Shown here piece by piece: positions 27,333 through 36,727 of a DNA stretch of 64,000 bases. The position numbers were made by a program, and so were the translations under genes. The DNA comes from Oribacterium sp. KHPX15 (lineage in GTDB: Bacteria; Bacillota; Clostridia; Lachnospirales; Lachnospiraceae): NCBI RefSeq assembly GCF_900107835.1, contig NZ_FNRG01000003.1, positions 62,001 through 126,000 on the forward strand. Reading direction: 5' to 3'. Position 1 is the stretch's first letter. The number at the start of each line of letters is the position of its first letter. The notes beneath the pieces were generated by a model that worked only from the letters and a program-made list of their open reading frames with translations, was not told the origin of the DNA and did not search any database.

Positions 27333-30300
27333 GTGTAGTTTTATCAGTATACAGTATGGCGGCATATAAGGAGTATGTACTCCCGGCAGTCCGCGATCAG
27401 GATCATGTTATAGTTATTGACAGCAGACTGTTTAAACTGGCTAAAGATCTGGAGATACATCTGGAGGAAACAGATGGAAAATGGTATTTTCAGACTTCGG
27501 ATAAATACAGGATTCAGTATGGAACAGAAGTTAAAACTGATTCCAGAACAGTTATACGCCCTGATGCCAACTACAAGATTCTGGCATCCAACGGAAGCAA
27601 GTTAAGTATCATTACTTCTGTCAAAGAGACTTCCTTCCAAAGCTACACAAAAGTTGTGCTTAACGGTATTCAGGATATAAGTATCGGTAGTGATGAAAAT
27701 AACCTGATCCAATATTCCTACAAATTCCAGGGTAATGAATATATTTCACACAGAATGGCCATCATCCATCTTTTACGGAGCGGGGCCGTTCTTGAAGATG
27801 TGGGAAGAAACGGTATCTTCCTGAATGATGTCCATGTAAATGGCAGAGCTAATTTGAAATTTGGCGATCACATCCACATCTGGGGCCTGGATATGATCTT
27901 TCTCGGAAATATTCTGGCAGTCCGTCCGGATGCAAACATTAAGATAAAGAATCTTATGGAATGGGGCGGATACACGGATGACCAGACTGATATTGTAGAA
28001 AATCATGAAGTTCATAAATACGTATATCACCGTGCTCCCAGAAATATCGAAAAGATCAATACAGAACCTGTTGAAATAGAGGCACCGCCAAATCCCAAGG
28101 AGATAGCGGAGATGCCTTTATTCATGATGATAGGACCGGCTCTCACCATGGCAGTGCCTATGGCGTTAAGTTCCGGAATTGCCATCATAGGAAGCAGAGC
28201 TTCGGGATCTACCGGAAGCATGTTTATGTATACAGGTATCATAACCGCTGTTTGTTCTGCTCTTATCGGTGCAACCTGGTCCATCGTAAATATGCGTATG
28301 AATAAAAAACGCATTCAGAGTGAGGAGAATCACAGATTTGAGGCATACAGTGAATACCTTATCAAGTGTGCAGATGAGGTAAAACAAAAATATGAGAACA
28401 ATGCCGTAGCATTACTCAAGATGTATCCGGGTCCAAAGCAATGCATCTCACCGGAAATGCAGGTGCAGAACCATATGTGGAACAGAAATGCTACACACAG
28501 GGATGTACTTTCTTACAGACTGGGACTCGGCGATATTCCGTTCCAGGTTGATATCAGTATTCCGAAAGAGAAATTTACTCTTGTAAATGATTCATTATCT
28601 GACAGACCAAAGCTGATAAAAGAAAGTTATAGTATGCTTAAAAGCGTACCTGTGCTCGCAGATCTGTTTGAAAACAATATAGTTGGTATCATAGGCGGCG
28701 AAAGAAAAGCAGGCGCTTATGATGTTGTGTACAATCTCACTGCCCAGATTGCATCTCAGAACTGCTACACAGATGTAAAGCTCGCATATATCTATCAGGA
28801 GGATCAGGGAGAAAGCAATAACGCGTGGGAATTTGCCAAGTGGCTTCCTCATGCATGGTCACCGGATAAAAAGGTAAGATATGTAGCTGCTTCTGCCGGA
28901 GAGGCCAGTGATGTTTTCTATGAGATAGCAAAGGTTCTCAGAGAACGAAGTGAAGAGATGAGTGGCCTGAGCAGAAAGCATGAAGGCGTTTACAAGCCGC
29001 ACTTTATCATGTTCGTGGAAGATCCTTCTATTCTTGAGGGAGAGTTAATTGCCAAATATATCAACGATCGTGAGAATCCTATGGGTATCACGGTGGTACT
29101 CATGTCTGAGAACTATGAGAGTCTGCCCAATACCTGTGAAAGCATAATTCAAAATGATGCGGAGTTCCATGGCTTATATAATGTAAGAACCGGAGAAAAG
29201 GTTGCCATAAACTTTGACCACGTTGAAAAAGAAGAATTGGAAGCATTTGCCAAGAGGATCAGTAATCTGGAGGTTACGGAGACAGAACAGGGCGGAGACA
29301 TTCCAAATGCCATCACTTTCTTTGACATGTACAATGCAAAAAAGCTTGAAGACTTTAATGTCGGGGAAAGATGGAAGAAGAACCGCGTATTTAAGTCAAT
29401 GAAGGCACTGGTTGGACAGATGGCCGGCGGAACTCCATGTTATCTTGATGTACATGAGAAGTATCACGGACCCCACGGACTTGTTGCCGGTACTACAGGT
29501 TCAGGTAAATCCGAAACTCTGCAGACTTACATGCTTTCACTTGCACTGAATTTCAGCCCGGATGATATTGGTTTCTTTATCATCGACTATAAGGGCGGAG
29601 GAATGGCTAACCTTTTTAACGGCATGCCTCATGTTCTCGGTACTATTTCCAACCTTTCGGGAAACCAGGTATTCAGAGCCATGGTATCTATAAAGAGTGA
29701 AAACAGACGAAGACAGCGTGTTTTCAACGAAAACGGTGTTAACAACATCAACGCATACACCCAGCTTTACAAGAATGGTGAAGCAGATGAGCCGATTCCG
29801 CACCTGTTCATCATCATTGATGAATTTGCCGAGCTGAAAAGAGATCAGCCTGATTTCATGAGAGAGCTTATTTCTGTTGCCCAGGTTGGTAGATCTCTGG
29901 GTGTTCATCTGATTCTTGCTACCCAGAAACCGGCAGGAACCGTAGATGACAACATCTGGTCCAACTCTAAATTCAGACTCTGTCTCAGAGTTCAGGATCG
30001 TCAGGACTCCATGGACATGCTCCACAAGCCGGATGCTGCATTCCTTACACAGGCCGGAAGATGTTATCTCCAGGTTGGTAATGATGAGCTTTATGAACTG
30101 TTCCAGTCAGGATGGTCAGGAGCTTCCTATGATGAAGAAGAAGGAAACCAGAAACAGATCATAGCTACCATGCTTACAACTACAGGTAAAGCTGCTCTTG
30201 TAGGAAGTCACCAGAAGAAGGTTCAGAAAGAACAGCAGAAGCTTAAATGGTTCAAGGAACTTGAAGCGGTTATGACCGAAGCGGTTGGCCGTGTAATGGA

Positions 30301-32368
30301 TGAAGACGCGATACTTAGCGAAAATGATCTGACACAGGAGGATGAAAACAAGATCATCGAGACAATGTATGATTGTTTCGAGAAGCATAATATTGAATAT
30401 CAAAAGAATGATTACAATACCAGAGCTCTCAGGAGCTTCAGAGGTTTATATCTGAAACTTAAAAACACTATGGATAATTTCGCTGCTGCGAATCCTGAGG
30501 AACGTGCAGAGACAATGATAAGTTTCGGTCAGTCGGATAACCTTAAGCTTCCTGAGCGAAAAGACCGTACACAGCTTGATGCTATTGTTGAATATCTCGG
30601 AAAAGTTGCCGTTGCCGAGAAGTACAGACCTGTACGCAAGTTATGGCTTCCGGTTCTTCCCAAGATGCTTGGACTTACAGAGCTTGCCGGATTTACCGAT
30701 TCTGTCTTCAATGGAGCAGAATGGCCGAAGTATGATGAGAATTTTGAGCTTAAGACCATGATAGGACTTGTGGATGATCCTGAAAATCAGATACAATTCC
30801 CTATAGATGTTGATTTCACACAGTATGGAAACATTGGCATAATCGGTATAGCCATGAGTGGAAAGAGTATCCTGATGCAGACTATACTGTTTGGTTTGTG
30901 TGAGAAGTTTTCACCTCAGTACTTCAATTTCTATGGTCTGAATTTCTCAGGTGCTTCCATGAATGCACTGGAGAAGGATGTACATTGCGGCGGAATAATA
31001 AGAGAAAATGACCTCGATAATATAGGTAAGTTCTTCCGCATGGTTCGTAAGATGATCGAAAAGCGTAAGGCGCTGTTTGAAGGTGGAAATTATGTTGAGT
31101 TCATCAAGAAAAACGGTGTAAGGGAAGCTGCTGTTGTCATCGCAATTGATAATATTGCCGCATTCCGTGAAAAAACAGAGAATAAATATGATGATGAAGT
31201 GCTTCAGCTTACAAGAGAGGCAAATTCCTACGGTATTTATTTCCTCATTTCCGGAGCGGGTTTCAATTCCACAGAGATTCCTAACCGTATGCGTGACAAT
31301 ATCCATTATGTTGTTTCACTGGAGATGTCGGATAAATTTGCATATGCGGATGTTCTCAATACCATGGCAATCAATGTGATTCCGGAACCGGGAATCCATG
31401 GCCGCGGACTTATATTGATAGACGGAAGGACACTGGAATTCCAGGCTGCTGTTTCGGCTGTGGCTGAAAATGATTACGATCGTAATGATAAGGTAGCAGA
31501 GATGTGTGCTGCCATGGCAGGCTGCTGGAATGGCGATAAGGTTCGTCATATTCCGATCATTCCGAGAGAACCTTCATGGGATGAATTTGTTGAACGTGAG
31601 GAAGTACTTGAACTTCTGGCTGATGATCGCCACATGCCGTTTGCATATGATATGGATACGGCAGACATATTCTCAATTGATCTTTCGAGAGTATATACAT
31701 ATACGATCCAGGGCAAGTCAAGAACAGGAAAGACCAACCTGCTTAAGATACTTATGCAGTCTGCTGCTATGAGAAAGGCAAAGATTGTTGTCATAGAGAA
31801 TGAAGGCCAGACTCTTCAGAAGATAGCCAAGAAGCTGGATGCTGATTACATTGATAACTTTAAAGCATTCTATGACTTCATGCTTAATGACTTTATCCCT
31901 GTTTTTAAGTCCAGAAATGCTCTGAAGAAATCTTTCATCGACCAGGGCATGGAGGAAGAGGAAATCTATCAGAATATGCATCAGGAGCAGGAATACTGTG
32001 TATTCATAGCTGATATCTGTGACTTCACAAAGATGCTGTACAGCGATGAAAACAAGAGTACGAATTTGCATGGAGGAATGGCTAACCTTCTTGATAAGGG
32101 ATTCCTGCACAATATCTACTTCTTCACATGTCTCGATCAGGACAGAAGACAGGAAGTTATCGCGAAGGATGTATTTGAGAAGTATATGAAGTTCAGAACC
32201 GGATGCCACCTGGGCGGCAATGTAATTCAGCAGCGTACCTTTGAGTTTGCAGGTATGCCTATGAGTGAGCAGAGCCTGGTAACAAAACCTGGAATCGGTC
32301 TGACTCCGGGAGACGGTGTTGACTCATATCACAAGCTCGTGATCCCTTATATTAAAACTAAAAAGTAA
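27329..32368 (+). CDS. essC: EssC/YukBA-type FtsK-SpoIIIE ATPase, motor of the type VII-like system
   Basis: 1679 residues, close to the ~1480-residue EssC size but longer. FHA-type domain(s) in residues ~1-200 (EDVGRNGIFLNDVHVNG near 156). Two membrane helices near 261-320. Three FtsK/SpoIIIE ATPase domains: D1 with Walker A GTTGSGKSE (Lys727) and Walker B LFIIIDEFAEL; D2 with IAMSGKS (Lys1179) and VIAIDNIAAF; D3 with GKSRTGKTN (Lys1468) and VFIADICDF. EssC is the membrane ATPase that recognises and exports WXG100/LXG substrates. It starts on an ATGA overlap with a GAGAGG site and is followed by an inverted repeat. Confidence 0.95.
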   Translation: MSVVLSVYSMAAYKEYVLPAVRDQDHVIVIDSRLFKLAKDLEIHLEETDGKWYFQTSDKYRIQYGTEVKTDSRTVIRPDANYKILASNGSKLSIITSVKETSFQSYTKVVLNGIQDISIGSDENNLIQYSYKFQGNEYISHRMAIIHLLRSGAVLEDVGRNGIFLNDVHVNGRANLKFGDHIHIWGLDMIFLGNILAVRPDANIKIKNLMEWGGYTDDQTDIVENHEVHKYVYHRAPRNIEKINTEPVEIEAPPNPKEIAEMPLFMMIGPALTMAVPMALSSGIAIIGSRASGSTGSMFMYTGIITAVCSALIGATWSIVNMRMNKKRIQSEENHRFEAYSEYLIKCADEVKQKYENNAVALLKMYPGPKQCISPEMQVQNHMWNRNATHRDVLSYRLGLGDIPFQVDISIPKEKFTLVNDSLSDRPKLIKESYSMLKSVPVLADLFENNIVGIIGGERKAGAYDVVYNLTAQIASQNCYTDVKLAYIYQEDQGESNNAWEFAKWLPHAWSPDKKVRYVAASAGEASDVFYEIAKVLRERSEEMSGLSRKHEGVYKPHFIMFVEDPSILEGELIAKYINDRENPMGITVVLMSENYESLPNTCESIIQNDAEFHGLYNVRTGEKVAINFDHVEKEELEAFAKRISNLEVTETEQGGDIPNAITFFDMYNAKKLEDFNVGERWKKNRVFKSMKALVGQMAGGTPCYLDVHEKYHGPHGLVAGTTGSGKSETLQTYMLSLALNFSPDDIGFFIIDYKGGGMANLFNGMPHVLGTISNLSGNQVFRAMVSIKSENRRRQRVFNENGVNNINAYTQLYKNGEADEPIPHLFIIIDEFAELKRDQPDFMRELISVAQVGRSLGVHLILATQKPAGTVDDNIWSNSKFRLCLRVQDRQDSMDMLHKPDAAFLTQAGRCYLQVGNDELYELFQSGWSGASYDEEEGNQKQIIATMLTTTGKAALVGSHQKKVQKEQQKLKWFKELEAVMTEAVGRVMDEDAILSENDLTQEDENKIIETMYDCFEKHNIEYQKNDYNTRALRSFRGLYLKLKNTMDNFAAANPEERAETMISFGQSDNLKLPERKDRTQLDAIVEYLGKVAVAEKYRPVRKLWLPVLPKMLGLTELAGFTDSVFNGAEWPKYDENFELKTMIGLVDDPENQIQFPIDVDFTQYGNIGIIGIAMSGKSILMQTILFGLCEKFSPQYFNFYGLNFSGASMNALEKDVHCGGIIRENDLDNIGKFFRMVRKMIEKRKALFEGGNYVEFIKKNGVREAAVVIAIDNIAAFREKTENKYDDEVLQLTREANSYGIYFLISGAGFNSTEIPNRMRDNIHYVVSLEMSDKFAYADVLNTMAINVIPEPGIHGRGLILIDGRTLEFQAAVSAVAENDYDRNDKVAEMCAAMAGCWNGDKVRHIPIIPREPSWDEFVEREEVLELLADDRHMPFAYDMDTADIFSIDLSRVYTYTIQGKSRTGKTNLLKILMQSAAMRKAKIVVIENEGQTLQKIAKKLDADYIDNFKAFYDFMLNDFIPVFKSRNALKKSFIDQGMEEEEIYQNMHQEQEYCVFIADICDFTKMLYSDENKSTNLHGGMANLLDKGFLHNIYFFTCLDQDRRQEVIAKDVFEKYMKFRTGCHLGGNVIQQRTFEFAGMPMSEQSLVTKPGIGLTPGDGVDSYHKLVIPYIKTKK

Positions 32369-32374
32369 AAACGA

Positions 32375-32424
32375 TAACAGTTCAGCCACTAGCTCCGTCC
32401 CATGGTCTTACTGCTGAACTGTTA
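32375..32424 (+). promoter_or_regulatory. 12-bp inverted repeat between essC and the LytTR gene
   Basis: TAACAGTTCAGC (32375-32386) and GCTGAACTGTTA (32413-32424) are perfect reverse complements around 26 nt. No T-run follows, so it is not a standard terminator. It starts 6 nt after the essC stop and could be an mRNA processing or stability element, or a binding site for the LytTR protein encoded next. Confidence 0.5.
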
Positions 32425-32461
32425 CCGGGAACGATTTATGATGTAATAATCGGAGATTTAG

Positions 32462-33181
32462 ATGGTAAAAGTAGTATCCCTGTTTGAAAATGAGAATGAA
32501 AAACAGAATATAGAAAATGCGATACACCATTTTGCAGCAGTTTCATCTGATGAAAAGTGGGAGCTGCATAGTTTTTTCAATGTTCCGGAACTGGAGGATT
32601 TTTTGAGCAGGGATCCTGTTGTGGATCTGGCAGGGTGGCATATCCTGTCTGAAGAAAAGTTTGAAACATTGGCCGGCTTCAGGTCAGGTCATAAATCAAG
32701 CTTCATCCTTCTGATTACTGATTCCCGTATTTCTCCCATGAAGTACCTGCGCCCGGCTATAGCGCCCAATGCATTGCTGCTAACTCCTTATAATGAGGAT
32801 CAGCTGCATACCGTAGTCGGAGAACTGATTGACGCGTATATGGGAGAATTCTATAAGGATTCCATGGAGGAATCATTTCTGATAGAGACGAGAGAAGGAT
32901 CCCAGCGAGTTCCGTACTCTCAGATTTATTACATCGAAGCCAGAGATAAAAAGATATATATAAGGACACAATCCGAGGAATTTGGCTTTTATGATACTAT
33001 CGATGAAATGATGAATAAGCTGCCTGAATACTTTATCAGATGTCATCGCAGCTTTATCGTGAATATGAAAAAGGCTGTCAGATTTATATCTGCAGATAAT
33101 ATAATTGAGATGCCGGGAAAATTTGCTGTGCCTGTTTCCAGGAGTTACAAAAAAACTGTAAAAGAGTTTAATCTGGTTTAG
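32462..33181 (+). CDS. LytTR-family transcription regulator with degenerate receiver-like domain
   Basis: 239 residues; CGGAG precedes the ATG. The C-terminal ~100 residues are a LytTR DNA-binding domain (VPYSQIYYIEARDKKIYIRT, YFIRCHRSFIVNMKKA, VPVSRSYKK). The first ~125 residues have the size and rough pattern of a response-regulator receiver (SSFILLITDS, NALLLTPYNEDQL) but the usual phospho-Asp pattern is not clear and no histidine kinase is nearby. LytTR proteins bind direct repeats near promoters. Probably regulates this secretion locus; its input may be the Ser/Thr kinases or protein contact. Confidence 0.8.
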   Translation: MVKVVSLFENENEKQNIENAIHHFAAVSSDEKWELHSFFNVPELEDFLSRDPVVDLAGWHILSEEKFETLAGFRSGHKSSFILLITDSRISPMKYLRPAIAPNALLLTPYNEDQLHTVVGELIDAYMGEFYKDSMEESFLIETREGSQRVPYSQIYYIEARDKKIYIRTQSEEFGFYDTIDEMMNKLPEYFIRCHRSFIVNMKKAVRFISADNIIEMPGKFAVPVSRSYKKTVKEFNLV

Positions 33182-33285
33182 GGCTTATAAGATTTCTACA
33201 TATTTTGAATGTCAGGCCATTGGTGTGAAAAAACTTTTCATCGCTATTTGTACCGTTGAGCGATAGCGGAATAATGGAGATTTAT

Positions 33286-34047
33286 ATGGACTTAATTGAA
33301 CAGAGTTATATTTTTACAGACAGAGAACTCTTGATCCTGCTGGCGACTTCGGGAATTGAATGTATTTATGGCTTTGAGCTGCCCAAAGAGGGTGATGTTA
33401 CAAGAGAAGAGATGATACATTCGCTGCACAGTCTTATCTCAAAAAAATTTCTGATTTCCGGAAACATCCCGGGTAAGCCCTATGATTTGGGAGAACAGAT
33501 ATATCCTTTTTTTTCAATTATTAAAAATGCAGAGTGTACCATTGAAGCTGTATCACCGGATGATGAACGTCAGATGATTTTCTATAAAGCCGGAGACAGC
33601 TTTACAATGATTGAAAGAGAAGAGAAGTTTAATGATAAAGAGGAAGACCGTTTTCGCTTACGGACGGTAACTGCCCCGGAATTTGAAGACCTGTTATCGG
33701 ATATGCCGTCTTCCTTTGGTGCAGAGAACCTCCTTAAAGAGGAAGAAGCTCAGAAATACCTTAAGATATCACCGGAAGTATATGAAACCGGACAGAATAT
33801 GTTAAAAGGAAGAGTTCCGTTAAGTGAACCGGCACATGATTTCCTGAGTGACACCTATTCGTATCATGAAGAGTTCAAGGGTTATATTGAATTGAAACAC
33901 GATAACAAGGATAAATGTCTTCGTTTTGTGATAATGGAGCAGGGAGTATACAAATATATCATCTTTGATGATGATGTGAATGCTGAGATAAATATTTATA
34001 CTGAAGAAAAACAGAGTCAATTGATCAGTCAGTTGCTGAATATGTAA
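33286..34047 (+). CDS. Unknown cytoplasmic protein in the secretion operon, EspG-like by size and position only
   Basis: 253 residues from the ATG at 33286, supported by TGGAG 7 nt upstream; a TTG at 33256 is in frame. No signal or membrane helix. Predicted mix of strands and helices (YIFTDRELLILLATSGIE, RFRLRTVTAPEFEDLL, FKGYIELKHDNKDKCLRFVI). No family recognised. It sits between the regulator and the ubiquitin-like gene, and its length is near that of the protein before the LXG-like toxin (9286), so both may be substrate chaperones. Without structure this is a guess. Confidence 0.6.
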   Translation: MDLIEQSYIFTDRELLILLATSGIECIYGFELPKEGDVTREEMIHSLHSLISKKFLISGNIPGKPYDLGEQIYPFFSIIKNAECTIEAVSPDDERQMIFYKAGDSFTMIEREEKFNDKEEDRFRLRTVTAPEFEDLLSDMPSSFGAENLLKEEEAQKYLKISPEVYETGQNMLKGRVPLSEPAHDFLSDTYSYHEEFKGYIELKHDNKDKCLRFVIMEQGVYKYIIFDDDVNAEINIYTEEKQSQLISQLLNM

Positions 34048-34104
34048 AGATTGATACATTTATAATTAAAGATCCGATGCCGGTATGGCAGAGAGGTAAT
34101 AAAG

Positions 34105-34353
34105 ATGATCATTGTAGACATAGAAGTACCATCGGTTGGAAGAAAATACAATTTCAGTCTGGATGAGCAGATGTCCATACACACTTTGATACAGGAGATA
34201 AATGAAGTCATCTGTCAGAAGGAAAACTGCTATCTGGATAATAAAAAGTCCGAATTGTGCCTGTGTGATGTGGATAAGGGCAGATTAATGAATGAAAATC
34301 TGTCTTTAAGCCAATATAATATAAGAAACGGAAGTCATTTGCTGTTGGTATAG
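34105..34353 (+). CDS. YukD/EsaB ubiquitin-like protein
   Basis: 82 residues, AGAGG before the ATG. The sequence has the beta-grasp pattern of YukD/EsaB: a first strand (IIVDIEVPSVGRKYNF), helix (SIHTLIQEINEVI) and final strands (MNENLSLSQYNIRNGSHLLLV), with no Gly-Gly tail. In Bacillus and Staphylococcus this small cytoplasmic protein is part of the WXG100 secretion operon and needed for or modulating export. Its presence between essC and the WXG100 genes strongly supports the type VIIb assignment. Confidence 0.85.
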   Translation: MIIVDIEVPSVGRKYNFSLDEQMSIHTLIQEINEVICQKENCYLDNKKSELCLCDVDKGRLMNENLSLSQYNIRNGSHLLLV

Positions 34354-34456
34354 GAAAAAAGTGCAGTTCATCATGAAAACTGGTATTTTATCAGCTTTTT
34401 GGATATTTCTGACACGGATAAGATATTATTTAGATACAAGTTAAGGAGAAAAAAAT

Positions 34457-34810
34457 ATGTTTCGTGTAATCCAAAGATCCTTTATGGATCATGATGAAAA
34501 AATGAATTTCGTCTCAAAAGAGCTGATACATCTTAGTGATGAAGTTGAGCGTATTTCAAACAAGTTGAGAAGAATTTCCTCAGAGTATGAAAACGAAAGC
34601 TATATGCTTGCAAGAAAAGCAGATGGTTTACTTGAGAAAGCTGAAACGGTCAACAGGATGAAACGCACCTGTCAGTTGATACTGGAAAACTACAGTCATA
34701 CGGAAAATGCCATAATCGATTATGCAGAGGAAGCAGGAAGTCACAAGAATCAGATACAGAGAATGAGAGCACAGACTGTTTCATGGGCAAATAAGTTTTT
34801 TGATATATAA
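34457..34810 (+). CDS. Standalone LXG-domain-like helical protein
   Basis: 117 residues, AAGGAG before the ATG. Almost all helix, without a WXG turn. Its pattern (helix pair, then YSHTENAIIDYAEEAG) matches the N-terminal ~100 residues of the 1616-residue RHS protein (ITNEYVNTENRIIGN) and of the HEMRH effector. It may therefore be the helper that pairs with LXG domains, similar in role to the Lap proteins of streptococcal LXG toxins; inference. 16 nt before the next WXG100 gene. Confidence 0.65.
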   Translation: MFRVIQRSFMDHDEKMNFVSKELIHLSDEVERISNKLRRISSEYENESYMLARKADGLLEKAETVNRMKRTCQLILENYSHTENAIIDYAEEAGSHKNQIQRMRAQTVSWANKFFDI

Positions 34811-34826
34811 ATAGTGAGGTTTGATT

Positions 34827-35126
34827 ATGAATGTAAAAGAGATTGAAATCAGTACGGACAGACTAAAGGCAGATGTTGAAACATTAAACGGTAATATCAC
34901 ACAGCTGGAAACACAAATGAGAAATATGTTCAACTCCATGCGTGATCTTGATCGCACATGGGAAGGACCGGCACACAGTCAGTTTGATGCTCAGTTTTCG
35001 CAGGATCTGGAATCCTTCGAAGAAATGATAGGAACGCTGAATGAGTTGAATAATGCGTTGAAACATGCTGCGGATGAGTATGATAAGTGTGAAAGTAAGG
35101 TCTATAGTCTCGTTATGAGTATTTAG
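34827..35126 (+). CDS. WXG100 family protein (WEG)
   Basis: 99 residues from the ATG at 34827, with GTGAGG 7 nt upstream (the in-frame TTG at 34821 is less likely). Two helices flank DRTWEGPAH (Trp45). The C-terminal part includes HAADEYDKCE, resembling the YxxxD/E export signal. Second of six small helical genes in a row. Confidence 0.88.
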   Translation: MNVKEIEISTDRLKADVETLNGNITQLETQMRNMFNSMRDLDRTWEGPAHSQFDAQFSQDLESFEEMIGTLNELNNALKHAADEYDKCESKVYSLVMSI

Positions 35127-35144
35127 GTATAAGGAGTTGTGGCA

Positions 35145-35471
35145 ATGGCAATCAATGGTAATGTAGAATTTAAAGTAAAAACCGAAGAACTGGTTGCAAA
35201 GTCTTCAGAAGTAACCGGTTATATTAATAAGACAAAAGAATTGTTCGAAAACGTACTGGAGTTGGTTGAACATTCCAATTATTACTGGGTGGGTCTCGCG
35301 GGAGATCATCACAGAAAATTATTTACGGAAGAAAAGCCAAACATAGAAAAGATATTGCAGCGACTTTCAGAGCATCCACAGGATCTTTTACAGATGGCAG
35401 GGGTTTATGATACAGCAGAAAAAACTACTGCTGCAGCAAATCAGGCTATTTCAAGCGACCTGATAAGTTAG
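35145..35471 (+). CDS. WXG100 family protein (WVG variant)
   Basis: 108 residues from the ATG at 35145, AAGGAG 8 nt upstream. Turn YYWVGLAGD (Trp48-Val-Gly). The C-terminus AEKTTAAANQAISSDLIS matches the end of the paralogues at 7238 and 36291, so it is a diverged member of that subfamily. Starts 18 nt after the upstream stop and ends 13 nt before the next start. Confidence 0.85.
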   Translation: MAINGNVEFKVKTEELVAKSSEVTGYINKTKELFENVLELVEHSNYYWVGLAGDHHRKLFTEEKPNIEKILQRLSEHPQDLLQMAGVYDTAEKTTAAANQAISSDLIS

Positions 35472-35484
35472 GAGGGAGATACAG

Positions 35485-35793
35485 ATGGCAAGTAAACACA
35501 AAATCAAAATGGATTTCAGAGAGGCAAGAAAGCAGGCAGATGAACTTGATGAAATAGCCGATAATCTGCATAATGTTGCAGAGAGAGATCTGGAACAGGC
35601 CATGACAACATTGAGCTCCGGATGGAAGGGTGAAAGCGCCAGTGCGTATCTGGTTAAAGTTAATAAAGTAAAGGAAAAAACAAACAGAGAGGTGCAGGAT
35701 CTGCACAGTATTGCTTCAGATATACGAAGGACAGCAAGAATCATATACGAAGCTGAAATGGAAGCATGGCGTATCGCACATGAACGCGATTAA
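35485..35793 (+). CDS. WXG100 family protein (WKG variant)
   Basis: 102 residues; GGAGGGAG precedes the ATG. Turn SSGWKGESA (Trp47-Lys-Gly) between helices rich in Arg/Glu/Ala. More charged than its neighbours. Probably the partner of the WVG protein just upstream, as WXG100 proteins are often encoded in heterodimer pairs. Confidence 0.85.
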   Translation: MASKHKIKMDFREARKQADELDEIADNLHNVAERDLEQAMTTLSSGWKGESASAYLVKVNKVKEKTNREVQDLHSIASDIRRTARIIYEAEMEAWRIAHERD

Positions 35794-35839
35794 TGGTTTA
35801 TAATTTAATTAATATATAATTCCAAGGAGGAACAAAAAA

Positions 35840-36139
35840 ATGTCAATGTTCAGAGTAAACACAAGTACACTTAAGAGTCAGGCAGAACAGTTATCAAATT
35901 TAAATGAGACTTTCAAGACTCAGGTGAACAATCTTAGTGATAAGGAGAATGCCCTTTCAAACATGTGGGAAGGTGAAGCAAGAAATGCTTTCCATAATGC
36001 TTTCCAGCAGGATAAGGATCAGTTTGATGTATTTTATCAGGGAATAAAGAACTTTATCACTACACTTGAAAATGATGCCAATGAGTATGACAAGGCAGAG
36101 GCACAGAATCTCAGTACGGCACAGACAAGAAAAGCTTAA
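35840..36139 (+). CDS. WXG100 family protein, paralogue 2a (of 6734)
   Basis: 99 residues with SNMWEGEAR (Trp43) and an AAGGAGG ribosome site. It matches the product of 6734 at 88 of 99 residues. It leads the second copy of the pair, within the secretion operon; the copy at 6734 lies among effector genes. Confidence 0.92.
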   Translation: MSMFRVNTSTLKSQAEQLSNLNETFKTQVNNLSDKENALSNMWEGEARNAFHNAFQQDKDQFDVFYQGIKNFITTLENDANEYDKAEAQNLSTAQTRKA

Positions 36140-36180
36140 TATTAAAAACTGAAAAAAAAAAATATTTTTAAAAATAATCG

Positions 36181-36251
36181 GATCTTCATAAAGGTGCCGG
36201 ATAGTATTTACAGAAAAGAATAGACGATACCGGTAGGATCTGAATCAGAAT
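36181..36251 (+). promoter_or_regulatory. Conserved intergenic element between paired WXG100 genes, copy 2
   Basis: A 71-nt block matching 7125-7197, with GATCT ends and CCGG pairs conserved while much of the rest of the spacer differs. Retention across the duplication suggests a function. Confidence 0.5.
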
Positions 36252-36290
36252 CAAATCGAAATAAATAAAATATTTAACGGAGGAATTAAA

Positions 36291-36605
36291 ATGGAAGGAC
36301 AGTTAAAAGTAACACCGGAGGAGCTTCAGAACGCATCATCAGAGTTTGCTGGAATAGATAGTACAGTACAAAACACAACATCGGAAATGATGACACTGGT
36401 AAGAAATCTTACATCAGCATGGGAAGGTGAGTCATCACAGGCATACATCAACAAGTTTAATGAACTAGAGGATGATATGCAGAAGATACATGCAAAGATT
36501 CAGGAGCACTCTCAGGATCTTGCTGATATGGCAACAGTATATACCAATGCTGAAAAGACAACAACCGCAGCAAATCAGGCAGTTTCGTCCAATCTCATAA
36601 ATTAA
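36291..36605 (+). CDS. WXG100 family protein, paralogue 2b (of 7238)
   Basis: 104 residues, ACGGAGG before the ATG, turn TSAWEGESS (Trp44). It matches the product of 7238 at 93 of 104 residues; changes cluster outside the WXG turn. Last of the consecutive small helical genes, 122 nt before the VWA-FHA gene. Confidence 0.92.
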   Translation: MEGQLKVTPEELQNASSEFAGIDSTVQNTTSEMMTLVRNLTSAWEGESSQAYINKFNELEDDMQKIHAKIQEHSQDLADMATVYTNAEKTTTAANQAVSSNLIN

Positions 36606-36727
36606 AAATAAAATTAATGGTATATCAGGGGTTGCAGGTCATGATATGGGCTGCAGCCCTTTAAGGGATTTTAAGATTGATACCATATTAAAGGAAATTG
36701 ATCATAGTTACGGGGAAAGAATCAGTT

